Assembly: GCA_036877525.1 (NCBI GenBank)
Contig: JAZGTH010000007.1
Location: forward strand, 4,184,501-4,248,500
DNA length: 64,000 bases
From: Chromobotia macracanthus
Lineage: Eukaryota > Chordata > Actinopteri > Cypriniformes > Botiidae
Direction: 5' to 3'
This document shows positions 11,418-22,939 of this stretch, piece by piece. Under the pieces are notes generated by a model. The model saw only the letters and a program-made list of their open reading frames with translations. It did not search any database and was not told where the DNA came from. A program made the position numbers and the translations under genes. The first letter of the stretch is position 1, and each line of letters starts with the position of its first letter.

Positions 11418-12599
11418 ATGCATTATTCTGGGTTCAAAACCTTCAGTAAAATCCAGTTTGTGTATATAGATCTCAATAAAAGTGAAACAACCTATAAGAC
11501 TGAAGCAAATTGACAGCATTGTGTGATTGTGGGGTGAGATAGAAGACACGGGTGGCGTTTAGAGAGATAGCGGCCAGGCACACCTGTCATCTTGTGTTTA
11601 CCTGCCTGAACGAGCGACTGGTGCAGGTTGGCAGAAGACAGGAGGAGTCAGTTAAATGTGGCATAACCAAAAACAGACACAGTGCCAGGAGACTCGTGCC
11701 AACATGATTGAAGACTTGAAGGGAGGAACCTGTCTGACCTGAACTCGACTTCACATTCAGTGCATTCGGCCTTACAGCAATAATAACCAGAGTGGAAATG
11801 GACCTGGAATTTCATTTATATGGTTTTTACAGCAGTCTTTAATGTCCCTCAGGATGATTTAAAAGAAAATAGTTTTGTAATGTTTTAAGGTTAGATTATA
11901 AAATAGGTTGATTAACTTTTCTCATCTGTTAAATTAATTTTTTACATTTTTTTTAAGACGACTGAAAGTCTATTTCCTGATTGGTGGAGTTGTCCTCCAC
12001 CCAGGCTTTCTTCCAGGCTTGTATATATATACACTTATACAAATATAAAAAATGTATTTTAAAATCATTTGGTACATATTTTTATTACTGCAAAAATTGC
12101 TGCCCCAGTATTACTGTCAGGGAGTGACAGGTTGTCTGGTGATTAGAAATGTAATTTTAGGATTATTGATTTATTATTTATTAAGATTATTTTTAAGATT
12201 TAATGTTTTAGTTACTTTAAGAATACATTTTTTAAGTTACTTTAATGAGTTACTTTGGCAAACCAGTCAATATATGAGAAGTTATTTAATATGCAAACAT
12301 TTGTCTTATTATTTTTATAAAGGTTTGATTAAGTTTAACTGTGAGCTAACTTTTGTTAACATCTTCGTGGCGTACACAAACTTTATGTTTTCAAGTAGTC
12401 AAAAGTGCCCTCTGCAGTTACACTTATGTGTTGTTTATAACAAGAAAGTCAGTTTATTTTTATAAACTTTATTTAAAAGAACCAATAAGCACTAGAAAAA
12501 TCTCTGTAGCCTTTAAGATTCAAGCTGTTAATTTTCTCTGTTTATGCGCATGTCCTTCAATTAAACCACTTTTATTGAACAGTTAACACAAACACAGTG
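11418..12599. other. Unique block then AT-rich intergenic
   Basis: 11510-11720 is GC-balanced unique sequence with CACCTGTC E-box-type motifs and could be a conserved element. 11800-12599 is very AT-rich. The 137-codon frame at 12052-12465 is rich in Leu, Phe, Tyr and Ile exactly as expected from low GC and is not called a gene. Confidence 0.35.
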
Positions 12600-12835
12600 C
12601 AGAAAGACAGAACACGGGCTGTAAATGTCATTCAGAGAGCTGTTCATCGCTTTCCTCTGACAAGAAATTGAATAAACAGCAAAGAAAACATGCTCGGTGA
12701 TGGCACATTTAATGCCCACAATAAGAACTTATGGTGTGTTCCTTCAGGGACGGTGAATAGAGACAGTCTGCTAAGAGCTTCTAATTACAGCATCAGTCGG
12801 TGCTGTATTGGCTCTTTAGCCTGATGGTATTCAAA
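12600..12835. other. Candidate conserved noncoding element
   Basis: Repeat-free block ending just before a GGGGACA-type repeat. It includes TCTAATTACAGCATC near 12778 and AACAGCAAAGAAAACA near 12674. No coding potential is visible. Confidence 0.28.
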
Positions 12836-12855
12836 CTGTGTGTGTGCATATTCAA

Positions 12856-13118
12856 CAAATGTCCCCACAAATATAGTAATTCCAATTTTGACCTTGTGGG
12901 GACATTTTTAAGGTCCACATGAGGAAACATGCTTATAAATCATACAGAATGATGTTTTTTGTGAGGGTTAGGTTTGCGGTTTGTGTAGGGGGATTGAATA
13001 TACAGTTTCTTCAGTATAAAAACCATGGCTTCTATGAAATGTCCCCATTAAACATGAAAACCCAACGTGTGTACGTGTGTGTGTGCACATTTATATGTTG
13101 TGTGTGTGTGTGTGTGTC
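12856..13118. repeat. GGGGACA-type dispersed repeat, best copy, with GT tail
   Basis: Starts AATGTCCCCACAAATATAG, continues through ACCTTGTGGGGACATTT, GAGGAAACATGCTTATAAAT and AAAACCATGGCTTCTATG, and ends AATGTCCCCATTAAAC before ACGTGTGTACGTGTGTG. The block around TGTCCCCA/TGGGGACA forms short inverted repeats. A (GT)n tract follows at 13098-13118. This is the reference copy for 5286 and 8340. Confidence 0.75.
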
Positions 13119-13119
13119 T

Positions 13120-13450
13120 TCTCAAAAGTCTGGCCTGCCTCCAGTAATTGCACCAGTTCAAATAGTTTTGAGTTCGGCCTGTGAAATCATTAAGAAAAAA
13201 TGTCCCTAAGAGATTTTTTTGTCTTTTTATCTGCCTTGGTAATTCTATATGGGTTACATAGACAAAGATATTAAAAGAGAAGAGACAATATGATAGAGGT
13301 TAATTGTAATGACTGCACCCTCCCGTTGCTGTATCGTTACTATAGTAACCGCTTGATGAGTTAATCACCGCGGCAGACGACGATCTTCATTTACGAGATT
13401 CTCTTATCAATTGTGCATGTATTTGGTGTAACAGTTTGTTAGGAGTGATA
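13120..13450. other. Candidate conserved noncoding element with RFX-like palindrome
   Basis: Unique sequence with GGTTAATTGTAATGAC at about 13298 and an X-box-like palindrome at 13336-13349 followed by GAGTTAATCACCGCGG. It sits between a dispersed repeat and a minisatellite. Confidence 0.35.
13336..13349. promoter_or_regulatory. Perfect 14-bp palindrome, RFX X-box-like
   Basis: GTTACTATAGTAAC is identical to its reverse complement. RFX factors bind inverted half-sites of the form GTNRCC-spacer-RGYAAC, and the right half AGTAAC fits. The left half GTTACT is its mirror. Binding is inferred from motif shape only. Confidence 0.4.
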
Positions 13451-13475
13451 ATGCTAGATGCTGATATGAAGAGTA

Positions 13476-13689
13476 GGGTTGGGATCTAGAACAGGTTATG
13501 GTGGTTGGGTTGGGATCTAGAACAGGTTATGATGGTAGGGTTGGGATCTAGAACAGGTTATGATGGTAGGGTTGGGATCTAGAACAGGTTGTGATGGTAG
13601 GGTTGGGATCTAGAACAGGTTATGATGGTAGGGTTGGGATCTAGAACAGGTTGTGATGGTAGGGTTGGGATCTAGAACAGGTTATGATG
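13476..13689. repeat. 31-bp minisatellite, about 6.9 copies
   Basis: Units start at 13476, 13507, 13538, 13569, 13600, 13631 and 13662. Each begins GGGTTGGGATCTAGAACAGG and ends TTATGATGGTA or TTGTGATGGTA. Only a few positions vary (A/G at position 22 and the end of unit 1), so the array is young or homogenised. Each unit contains an XbaI-type TCTAGA. Confidence 0.97.
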
Positions 13690-14570
13690 TGCTGTTCAGT
13701 TTGTCCTCTGCTATGTTTACACACTGTAGCAATTCCAGTGCTGAATTATTGAGATTGTACAGCCATCTCCAGAGATGCCCAAGACCAGAGATGGACTGAA
13801 CACAGCAGAACTCAGTAAGTGTGCCTGTGCTAACAGTGGGCCTATAGTGAAATAACAGAAAATGATATCTTCATATTGTGCAGCTTTTTGATGATAGTGT
13901 ATTCAGCCATTGTATACAGGTATATTAAAAAGTTTAATATAAAAAGTAATATGTGTTTTAAAATAATCATGTTTCACACTCAGCGGTGTACTATAACATA
14001 CATACCAATAAACACATTATTATATACTAACAGAACAGGACAGAACATATCTTAGTGATTTGTTAAAACTAAGTTTCTCATAGTTTAATTTGGAAATTGT
14101 TGCGAATATGTCACACAATTACTGGCCAGCCTTTGTTTAGAGCTACTCTGTGTGCTGGACTGTAGATAGTAACAGACTCTGCATGAATTGATTGTTTTGC
14201 TCTTTTGTTAATCAACCGTTATCAGACTCAATCAGACGATCCTCATTGACTGGATCGTTCCTGTGCTGCGGTGTTACACACATGAACATTCTTGTATTGT
14301 TATTTATGAAAATGTTTCAGGTACATTTATTCCAGCCTCCTACAAATAAACATTTCAGCTATATTGATCATAACTGGATCATTTACACCGTAAAGAACAG
14401 AACAGGGTATTTAAGTTTGCGAGAATTGGGAATTTTTTTAAAAGATGGCAGCTTAAAGTTAATTTAGACTTTTTGTGCATTTTTTTAAATGTTACTTTTA
14501 ACAGTTTCATCATCAACTCACAGTTTCCTATTATAGAAGTTACAGTGACACCTGTGGACATGAATGGCAA
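13690..14570. other. Intergenic, no gene seen
   Basis: AT-rich unique sequence. The 91-codon frame at 14192-14467 and its antisense counterpart show no recognisable protein features. Confidence 0.4.
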
Positions 14571-15724
14571 TGTCCACCTAAATCAAAATTTCAAAAATTT
14601 TAAATCAAAATTTGGAAATATCGAAATTTTCCCACCAAATGCACTTTAGAGTAAATATAATCATTGGTTTTCTCTTGTATTATATATTATATTATTTTAT
14701 CCATTAACATTATCCGTGTTTCATTTAATGAGGACATGAAACTATATGGCATTGTACAGTAGGAATGACCTGAATAATGTAACACATTCACTTTAAACTC
14801 AGATTGTCTCTGTTATCTGAGAGCAACAAAAAGTGCCTTTGATCATCTGGTGATGTGTGTCAAAGAAAGAACGGTAATGAAATAATAAAAACAACACAAA
14901 AATGTCAAAAAGAAAATGCGAGCAAGTGGAAGAAAATGAGTGGGAATAAAAATCTCCCAGCAGATACTTTCGGAGAGCTTAAGGGTATATGATTAACCAA
15001 CCTTTCCATTCGGCGTGGAGTCCCAGGAGAGCCGTGCTGGAGACTGAGAGGGTGCAGAGAAGTCTGTGTAGTTGGAAGAACAAGCAAGGTTAATGAGTAG
15101 AAGTAAAAAGAGCAGAACTGACATTTGTTTAGAAAAGAGAGAGTAAAAAGAACAGTGCATTTGAGAAGACGAGCATTTGCTAGTCCTGTCACATCAGAAA
15201 TAGACAGCGATCGTTGTCTTTGATTTAAATCCCTCGTGACGGTTTTAGCTGCCGACTCAGAAGTTTAAGCAACGCAGAGCTTAGATGCAAGATGTTTTTT
15301 TTGGTACTGGCACTTTTTTGTTGTTTTTTTAGTATCTGATGTTAGTACGATGAATCTTTAATTGCTGTTTAATATAATCACAATGGAAATGCAAATCAAA
15401 TGTGGAGTAATAAAGCTTTATGTCTTGACAAAGCTGTTCTGCCTTAAACCACACATTTTTTTTACAGCCCTCATTTCCCCAGCATATCTTTATTTTAGCC
15501 TTCCTGGACCTACATCTCCCAAACTCGGAACATCCTAGCAACCAGGACGGAAAAGACATGCCCCACACCTCATCCACACACTGAGGTATCATCACACCTG
15601 ACAGCGCAGGGTGGGTTACGCATTGAAGTTTTATAAGGATCAGAGATTTGTGCAAATCTTACTTGGAGAAATAGTAACGCTTGTTTTAGTGAATGCTTTT
15701 TATGTTTAGATTTTAAAAGATTTG
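14571..15724. other. Intergenic with low-complexity patch and one unique block
   Basis: 14575-14640 is a run of AAATCAAAATTT-like units. 14920-15080 is GC-balanced unique sequence. An octamer ATGCAAAT occurs at 15389-15396. 15500-15550 contains CCTAGCAACCAGG, an RFX-half-like motif. The 108-codon minus frame at 15329-15655 is not supported by composition or family resemblance. Confidence 0.35.
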
Positions 15725-15987
15725 TAGCGTGTATTTTTTGTGGCACTTAACAAAAGATGACACTCAAAATAATAAAGACTTTTGTGATTCCTGAACACCA
15801 TGCCTTTCTGCTATTGGCCAACCAACATATAGTCTCTGCCTAAACTCACACTATTGGTTGAGCCTGTAATGTTTTGATAACTCCACAGAGGCACACCTTT
15901 TGGTAAACTACAAATGGCTTACTTGTACAAGAAAGTGGCACAGGAAAAAGTATTTTAAAATAGAAAAAAATGACACACATCACCTTT
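15725..15987. repeat. Probable dispersed repeat ending CATCACCTTTAA
   Basis: The end GACACACATCACCTTTAA resembles the terminal GTCACCTTTAA of the repeat at 1-254, and the interior (TATTGGCCAACCAACATA, ACTATTGGTTGAGCC) looks like other fish repeats. No second copy in this window confirms it. Confidence 0.35.
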
Positions 15988-16089
15988 AACTCAATTTCAC
16001 ATCAAAGCACACAGTCCCGCGTGTCTAAATGTATAGTCTACCATTTTATGATTTAATGTCACGTCTATTTTCATACGATGATTGGCTGC

Positions 16090-16380
16090 TGGCTCTCCCA
16101 CACTTTTCCTGCTTTACCTGTGATTATACAGCACATCTCGGGAGTGTCAAACTGCATCTTAACCACAGCTGACAAAAAGTGTCTTCTGCAGCTCATCTTC
16201 ACTGAAGCAGAACTAAAATCTGGAAGTAATCAGCTAGCGGGGGAACATGAGAAATTTTCCTGAAAACACTTTAGCGCGGTTGGAACCCTCTGCTCCTCAA
16301 GATTGGATTCAGGTATCTAATCCCAGCCGGCAGCTGCCCCCTCCCCCGCAACAGCTCGGCTCTTCATCACCCCTCCATTT
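16090..16380. other. Candidate conserved noncoding element with paired bicoid-type sites
   Basis: Repeat-free block directly before the polypyrimidine tract. GGATT at 16305-16309 and TAATCCC at 16318-16324 form two opposed OTX/bicoid-class sites about one helical turn apart. It also has AATCAGCTAGCGGGG and AGCGCGGTTGG. No coding character. Confidence 0.33.
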
Positions 16381-17460
16381 CTTTTTCCTTTCTCCTTCCC
16401 TCTGTCTCTCTTTCCTCACTCACTAACCCTCTCCCTCCCTCTCTCCCTCTGTCTCTCACCCTCTCTCTCTCTCCCTCTGTCTCTCACCCTCTCTGCCTTA
16501 CTCTCTCCCTCTGTCTCTCACCCTCCCTCCCTCTCTCTCTCTGTCTGTCTCTAACCCTCTCTGCCTCTCTCCCTCTGTCTCTCACCCACTCCCTCTGTCT
16601 CTCACCCTCTCCCTCTGTCTCTCACCCTCTCTCTCTCTCCCTCTGTCTCTCACCCTCTCCCTCTGTCTCTCACCCTCTCTCTCTCTCCCTCTGTCTCTCA
16701 CCCTCTCCCTCTGTCTCTCACCCTCTCTCTCTCTCCCTCTGTCTCTCACCCTCCTCTGCCTTACTCTCTCCCTCTGTCTCTCACCCTCCCTCCCTCTCTC
16801 TCTCTGTCTGTCTCTAACCCTCCCTCTCTCTCTCTCTCTCCCTCTGTCTCCCTCTTCCCACCCCTTTGCCTCACCCTCTCCCGTCTGTCTCTCACCCTCT
16901 ATGTCTCACTCTCTATCTCTCCCTCTATGCCTCACTCTCTCCCTCTGTCTCTCACCCTCTTTGCCTCCCTCTCTCTCTGTCTGTCTCTCACCCTCTATGC
17001 CTCACTCTCTATCTCTCCTTCTATGCCTCACCCTCATTCTCTCACCCTCTCTCTCTCTTGTCTGTCTCTCACCCTCTATGCCTCACTCTCTCCCTCTCTC
17101 TCTCTCATCCTCTATGCCTCACTCTCTCCCTCTCTCTTCCTCTATGCCTCACTCTCTCCTTCTTTGCCTCCATCTCACTTTGTCTGTCTCTCACCCTCTC
17201 TGCCTCCCTCTCTCTCTGTCTGTCTCTCACCCTCTTTGCCTCCCTCTCTCTGTCTATCTCTCCCTCTATGCCTCACTCTCTCATTGTCTTTCACCCTCTT
17301 TGCCTCCCTCTCACTTTGTCTGTATCTCTTCCTCTATGCCTCACTCTCTCCTTCTTTGCCTCCTCTCACCCTTTGCCTGTCTCTCTCCTTCTTTTGCTCT
17401 CATGTTCCCCCTCTCTCCCTAACCCCCCTTATCTCTCTCTCTCTCTGTTCTCGCTATATG
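16381..17460. repeat. 1.1-kb polypyrimidine satellite-like tract
   Basis: Almost pure C and T on this strand over about 1,080 bases. It is built from variants of CTCTCCCTCTGTCTCTCACC with higher-order blocks of about 50 bases at 16580-16760. In 16880-17390 a related unit containing CTCTATGCCTCACTCT or TTTGCCTCC appears. All three forward frames stay open (243, 173 and 182 codons) because the repeat lacks stops, giving Ser/Leu/Pro-rich translations that are not genes. Confidence 0.95.
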
Positions 17461-18689
17461 CCTCACGGGCCCTAGAAACCACCCTTTTGCACCTGTCTTT
17501 GTATAAAACACCTCTATGCTCACTCTTAGCTTGTTTTGCAGTTTCACACAGTATGTTTCCTGACACAGCACTAATATTCTACCTCAACTTATGCTAGATT
17601 CACATTTATAAGAGACCCTCAATACCTCAATGTTCTCTCTCTTGGGCTTCCTCAGCTAGCCATGCTAATAATGCCATGATAAAGTACATTTTCATTAGTC
17701 TGACAGAAACTCTAATATCCAATGAGAAGGGCAACAAAATGCTGAAAGCAATATGAACATCATACTGTAGTTATGATTTCTGAACATGTACAGTAAGTAA
17801 GACCTTCATAAGAGAACCTGGTGGGAGAATCAAATTTGGAGGTTACTATGCTAACCTTCAGCAGATTTGTCCCTGCCTGAAGAGTCACTGATGGCGCGTG
17901 TGGGAAAGATGCTAGTATTAAAAACGTGCACAGTTTGAGTTGTCATGCTAAGACGTGACATGCAGTCACTGTGGAAGGAGAAAGTTCAAGCTCTAAACTG
18001 CGCTTTAAACCGTTTCCTCATGAAGTTTAACAGCCGATGGATCAACAAGTGTGATTGGTTTAAGTATTTGTATGTGATGTGGGGTTGTAGTACATATACA
18101 GTGAGCCTTATTCATTATCCACAAGCAGAGCACATTTATGAGTTACTCCTTTAGAAATCCTTTAGAAATTTTTCTACAAACAACTTTCACAGAAATTTGT
18201 TAAGGCCCATTTATGACAGACGCTGATTGACATTCATAGAATGTAGAATTGATTGAATTCGATATTTAATGTTAACGTTAAATATAAAAAAACGTTAAGA
18301 AAACATTGTTAATTGAACACAGTTAAAAATCAATATGGCTTCAAGTGGCTTTATTGCTTTTTAAAATAGCAAAAACATTCGAATAGAGGATACTTTATTA
18401 GTGTTTCCTTGAAACACTAGACAGACACACATACAAAAAACATAAATTCTTGGGAATGGTTATAGAAAACTGTTGAAATGTTTTGTTATTATCTTTAGAT
18501 TCTTACATCCTTTATACTCAGTGGCCTTGAATTCAAACAAGGTGAATATACAATTTTTCTGCACTATGAAAGAATTAGGAAAATTCATCCAAAGGACAGA
18601 ATGAGTTCAGTGAAACACAAACCCTTGCTGATGATCTTAGAAGCTTTCATGCTTTGACCAGGTCACATACCAGCAGGTAATGATGTTTA
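17461..18689. other. Intergenic with one possible conserved block
   Basis: 17590-17790 is unique and carries CATGCTAATAATGCC and TTTTCATTAGTC, POU/homeodomain-like cores. 17960-18689 is AT-rich, with TTAACGTTAAATA near 18271 and no element boundaries. Confidence 0.3.
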
Positions 18690-18694
18690 GACTG

Positions 18695-18828
18695 AATGTG
18701 TGTGTGTGTGTGTGAGTGTGTGTATGTTAATGGATAAAAAGGAAACCTGGCTAAACTCACTGAACAGACAAATGCCAATGTGGGAATGAAGATGAAAACT
18801 TGCCCCCCCCCACACACACACACATTCT
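18695..18828. repeat. (GT)n and C8/(CA)n microsatellites
   Basis: GTGTGTGTGTGTGTGAGTGTG at about 18697-18725 and a poly-C run followed by (AC)n at about 18801-18823. Confidence 0.85.
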
Positions 18829-20317
18829 TCCCAACACAGGCTGAATACTGCAGTATCCTGCAGCACCACTGTTAAATGAGAGAGAAGACCAGCAACAGTA
18901 AAGACAGACCGTAACTACTGATTGTGTTTAAGTACACACTGCAGGAATGTTCTGCTCTCAGTACAAGTTATGCTCCATCACAAGCATTTGATGTTGATTA
19001 CCACAGGGGATGAAATTGACTCAGTCATTTTCACTCGGTTAAAAATGTGTATATTTACTTAAGAAAGGCTTCAAGGAGCTAACTTACCGTACAAGGAATT
19101 ATGTTGATCGCACGTAATCAGAATTTGTTTCACCTAGAACAGTAAACCTGTCTCAAAATTGTGGTAATTTAAACAACAGGTGTGTACTGAATAATTTATC
19201 GAAATGCTTTAATACAAACATTTATATTATTATTTTAATAGCTCTGGTGAATAAGTCGTTTCATTTAAGAATTATTAAAGATGCATTTTATTGTCTCTGA
19301 TCCGCTTTGTCTAAAATCCTCAGGAAAAATGACTAACAATAAACACTCAGACAGTAATCGGTAAGACAAACAGCACAGCTAAAATCTGGGAATAATTTAA
19401 TGAGAAACATCTGACTGCGTACTGATTGCAGGTATTTTGGCAAATCTGAGAGCAGTGTGAGACATCGCTGAGATGTCTTCTGCAACTCTAGAACAGACAC
19501 ATGACATTACTAGTGTCTTGTTTTCCAGAAAAATCCAAAGAGCCTGAGACTTAAAGCTGAAGTGTCACCAAACAGAATGACAAAAAGAACGTTTTTAAAA
19601 TTGACATTAAAATGTCCTGTGTGGTTTTTCTTTTCTGTGGGTGGGTTAAACATCTGCCTGGCTTGTGTGTCTTATATCCTTCACTCTCCTCTTTCCTCTT
19701 TGTGCTGTGCGTCAATCTCTTTGAGTTAAAGCAGATTACTGTCAGTTTCCACAAGGCTTCACAAAACCGACATCTCTCAGTACAGAGACTATAGATTCCT
19801 GGAGCCTGTGTGTCTACACCAGTGTGTGGCCAAATTCAGAACTGAAAGTTAATGCAAATAACAAACCATATAAACTGAGGTTTATAAGCAGAATTTATTA
19901 GGACAAAACATGAGCACAGACAATCTCAATAGCATTGATTTTTTTATTTTCATTTTTGTTAAATACCACGTGTTATATCAGATTCATATTGACTTGTATT
20001 CATATAATAATGTTGAGCAATGAAATGTGTTGTACTTACACTTATTTTATTAATTTCATTATGTTGTAATTTTATAGTTCTACTTTCCTGAAACCAATTT
20101 TATTACAATTCAGTATTCCATTTGAACCTTAATTCAGATTCACTTTCAATGGTAAAGTACACCGTACACACTCACTCTAACACACACACATGCCGCACTT
20201 TAATGTGATCTGATGGTGTGTTAAGTGAGCCTGTGCTAATGTGGCTGGCATGCAGGGCTGCTTGTTTGAGTTTAGACATTTAGACACATACTGCTGCGGA
20301 TGTTACTGCCAGACACA
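18829..20317. other. AT-rich intergenic, no gene seen
   Basis: Low-GC unique sequence. One octamer ATGCAAAT lies at 19852-19859. Overlapping 60-67-codon frames on both strands at 19551-19794 are judged chance. Confidence 0.4.
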
Positions 20318-20340
20318 TTCTCTCTCTTTCTCTCTTCTCT

Positions 20341-20375
<35 letters not shown>
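20318..20375. repeat. (CT)n microsatellite
   Basis: CT dinucleotides with short TTT interruptions. Produces Ser/Leu and Arg/Glu frames on the two strands. Confidence 0.95.
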
Positions 20376-20377
<2 letters not shown>

Positions 20378-20849
20378 CTTCTGATTTTCCCAAGAGATTT
20401 CCTGCTGAGAAAACGTCAGGCCAGCAGAATTGTGCACAAGCACAACTCTCGATCTCTCTCTCTCTCACTCACAACAGCAGACGAGGTCAGAGACGATCAA
20501 CAGCAACAGATCTTAAATCCTTCACTTTCTCTCAAAACAACACTAATTCTTCAATCAGTCATTTGGCTGTCTACCAGTTACATCATCAATTTTCCTCCTT
20601 GTGTCTTATGAATCTGTGTGAAAATTCAGACATTTAACATTGTAAGAAACATTAATATGTTCAAAACATTTTTCACATTTTTACTGTTTTAGAGAAATAA
20701 TTTGAGTACTTGACTAGTGCAGTTTAACTTTTGTTGTGCATTTGCCTATAATAAAATAAATGCATATAGAATTAATTTCTCTTTCCCTTATTACTCATAA
20801 TGCCAACCTCTTAATTAATATAAACTCAGCTTAATACAATCAAACACAT
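20376..20849. other. Intergenic, no gene seen
   Basis: A smaller TCTCTCTCTCTCAC run at 20453-20468, then AT-rich sequence. Nothing else is identifiable. Confidence 0.4.
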
Positions 20850-21560
20850 GATTGACACCTGACATGAAAAGGTCACGGCACCGTTGCCTTATCGCAAACA
20901 TCAATTTGGCTGGAAATAATCACGTTTCCTTCGCAAACAGGCAATGCGGAAGCTTCTGGAAGCTTGCCAGGCCGTGTTCTCAGTCCAAATCAAATGTTAT
21001 TGTTCTGTATTGTTAGCAAAAGATATCCTGCTTTTGTGTAGCGTGTTTAATTCCCTGCTAATTACCATCTGCATGAGAAAACCCACACTCAGAGGAACAG
21101 ACAAAGGACAAGCTTTATTACCGGTGCCACTTAGAAATAACCGCTAGCATTCTGCAGAATAGCGAGTTAAACCACCAAAGAATGACCATGAAAACAAACC
21201 GCTTTATATGTGATGAAAATAATTAGCTATTTTAAGACAAAAGCATGATTAAATGAGGCTGATCTGCGATATTTGCCTTTGCTGAGTGCCACAAGAGCAG
21301 CTTAACATTTCCTTTGGCTGGTATTGCCATTACAAGCCCAAGTTTGCTGTCAGCAAGTCTAGAGGTGAGGCTGACCAATAAATATGTATAAGAGTTTGGA
21401 ATCCTCTGCTCACTGGGGTCATACAGACCCTTGTTCCTCTGTGCTCTCTTTGACAGCTAAGTACATAAGCTAATGCTATTTATAGGGCTCCTCTCTGCCA
21501 TACGCTCACAAACAACATGGAAAGGAAGAGGATTAATTGCTAATTTATCACAAATCCTTC
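20850..21560. other. Candidate conserved noncoding element, about 700 bp
   Basis: Long repeat-free block with dense developmental-factor-like motifs: SOX-like TATTGTTAG, GACAAAGGAC and CTTTGACAG, homeodomain AATAATTAGCT near 21220 and GGATTAATTGCTAATTT near 21530. The minor frame at 20944-21147 is not convincing. It is among the strongest enhancer-like regions upstream of the promoter by composition. Confidence 0.4.
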
Positions 21561-21743
21561 GATAAAAGTCGCAGGAACTGGTTTGCAGAGGTTGAATGTA
21601 ATGCTAATGTTGTAATGCTTAGCTCAGGTGAAGCGCAAGAAGGTGCCTCGTAAGTGTAGCTAAGGCTACTCATAGTTTTTAAGATATTATCTAAAACTAT
21701 ACTTTAGAAAGAGTGCAGTGTTTAACTTAACTGAAGCGTTTGT

Positions 21744-21990
21744 ATTTAAAGCTGCAATCTGTAACTTTTGCCTCTCTACCGCCATCTCTGTCTGAAACAT
21801 CACATTGCAGGTTTTCAGATGTGCTTTTAATTGCATGTTGAAGTCAAATAAAGACAAACTGAAATTGCCTGTGAAATCTGACCTGAAAGCTCGAGCTGTA
21901 AATCATTATTATAATATTATCGTTGTGAATCGGTGTGAGATCATTTTGAACACTCATCTGTCATGTACTTGCTCAATAACTGGTTGTTTT
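21744..21990 (+). mobile_element. Family B inverted-repeat element, copy 1
   Basis: Begins TTTAAAGCTGCAATCTGTAAC, continues GCCTCTCTACCGCCATCTCT and shares GACAAACTGAAATT, GAAATCTGACCTGAAAGCTC and CATGTACTTGCTCAATAACTG with the copies at 31735 and 56350. The left end matches the inverted right end of the copy at 59199. Non-coding, so a non-autonomous element. Confidence 0.7.
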
Positions 21991-22835
21991 ATTTAGGTCA
22001 CTATTATTTAGACAAAACAATTTCGCAAAATCACAACTGTTGCATTAGCTAAACTGAGAATAATAAAATTCAGGGTGTTGGATAGTAGATATTTTCAGGT
22101 GTGTCACGGGTTTCATTCAGGGTTCAGGGTTTCATACGTGTTATTTGACAACGCTCTGCTCGCACCGGCGTCATTTATAAACAGGCACGTTATTGAACCA
22201 CCCTCTCTAGCTAACATGTCCTCGTAGAGGTGACATCAAGGCCCTGAATCGCCCTTCCCATAGCTAATACTACAACTCATTATGAAATCTGTCACACAGA
22301 TCTTTCTCTCTATTTCTTTTTATCTCTTTCTTTCTTCTCTTTCTTCAGCACCATGATGAAGAGAGGCTTTAATGCAGGAGAAGCTGGCTGAAGGTAAATG
22401 GATCTCGATCTTCGACAGAGACGTTTGGAGCTTTGGAAACAAGGTGAAACGTCCAGCAGACGTCCATTGAGATATTTATGGTGGGCGGCTCTGGGAGGCA
22501 TTAAAAGTGCTGGATCTGAAGTTGTGACAGTTCAAGGAAACACTGGAGTGTTAACATATTCAAAATGGGCCTTGACAAGGTCAGTCCTGCGATTCTTCGT
22601 CACTCTAGTACAGCCCTACAGGACAGAGCCATTTGAATTTACCATGACAGTATGGCTGCTTCTTCCTCTGATTTTTTCTCTAGATAGATTTGAAGAAGCT
22701 GTACTGAAGCCATACACAGCCAATTCATATAAACGGAAGCATATACAAAGTTAAAGGGTGAGATTAGAACCTTTCAGTTCTGCAGTATGGACATACTTAC
22801 ACAGTCAGCTCTGATTACAGAGCACTCTGCTTTTG
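21991..22835. other. Intergenic, no gene seen
   Basis: 22130-22260 has CpG-containing unique sequence. The 118-codon frame at 22398-22754 is the longest in the area, but it lacks splice framing or family resemblance and part of it overlaps an antisense frame. Recorded as probably chance. Confidence 0.3.
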
Positions 22836-22925
22836 TAATGTTGAAAAATGCATTTTCTGTAAAGCTGCTTTGAAACGGTGTGTACTGTGAAACTGCTGTA
22901 CAGGTAAATGGGAATAAGATTGATA
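22836..22925 (+). repeat. Repeat tail of the GTAAAGCTGCTTTGAAAC type
   Basis: CTGTAAAGCTGCTTTGAAAC followed by TGTACTGTGAAACTGCTGTA matches, in reverse, the segment at 53608-53662. I recall this as the 3' tail of a widespread fish retroelement. Confidence 0.55.
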
Positions 22926-22939
22926 TGTGCAGCGCCAAT

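Noticed and set aside
12052..12465. 137-codon frame with hydrophobic, membrane-like translation
   Set aside because: Hydrophobicity follows directly from T-rich sequence. No initiation context or family resemblance.
13476..13689. CRISPR-like repeated array
   Set aside because: Units are directly abutting without unique spacers. A minisatellite in a vertebrate genome.
16866..17597. 243-codon frame, longest in the window, with two other overlapping frames of 173 and 182 codons
   Set aside because: All three forward frames are open because the polypyrimidine repeat cannot form stops. Translations are Ser/Leu/Pro repeats.
22398..22754. 118-codon frame starting MDLDLRQRRLELW
   Set aside because: Start looks protein-like, but no family is recognised and no regulatory context or splice framing is present. 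Left as a chance frame pending alignment.
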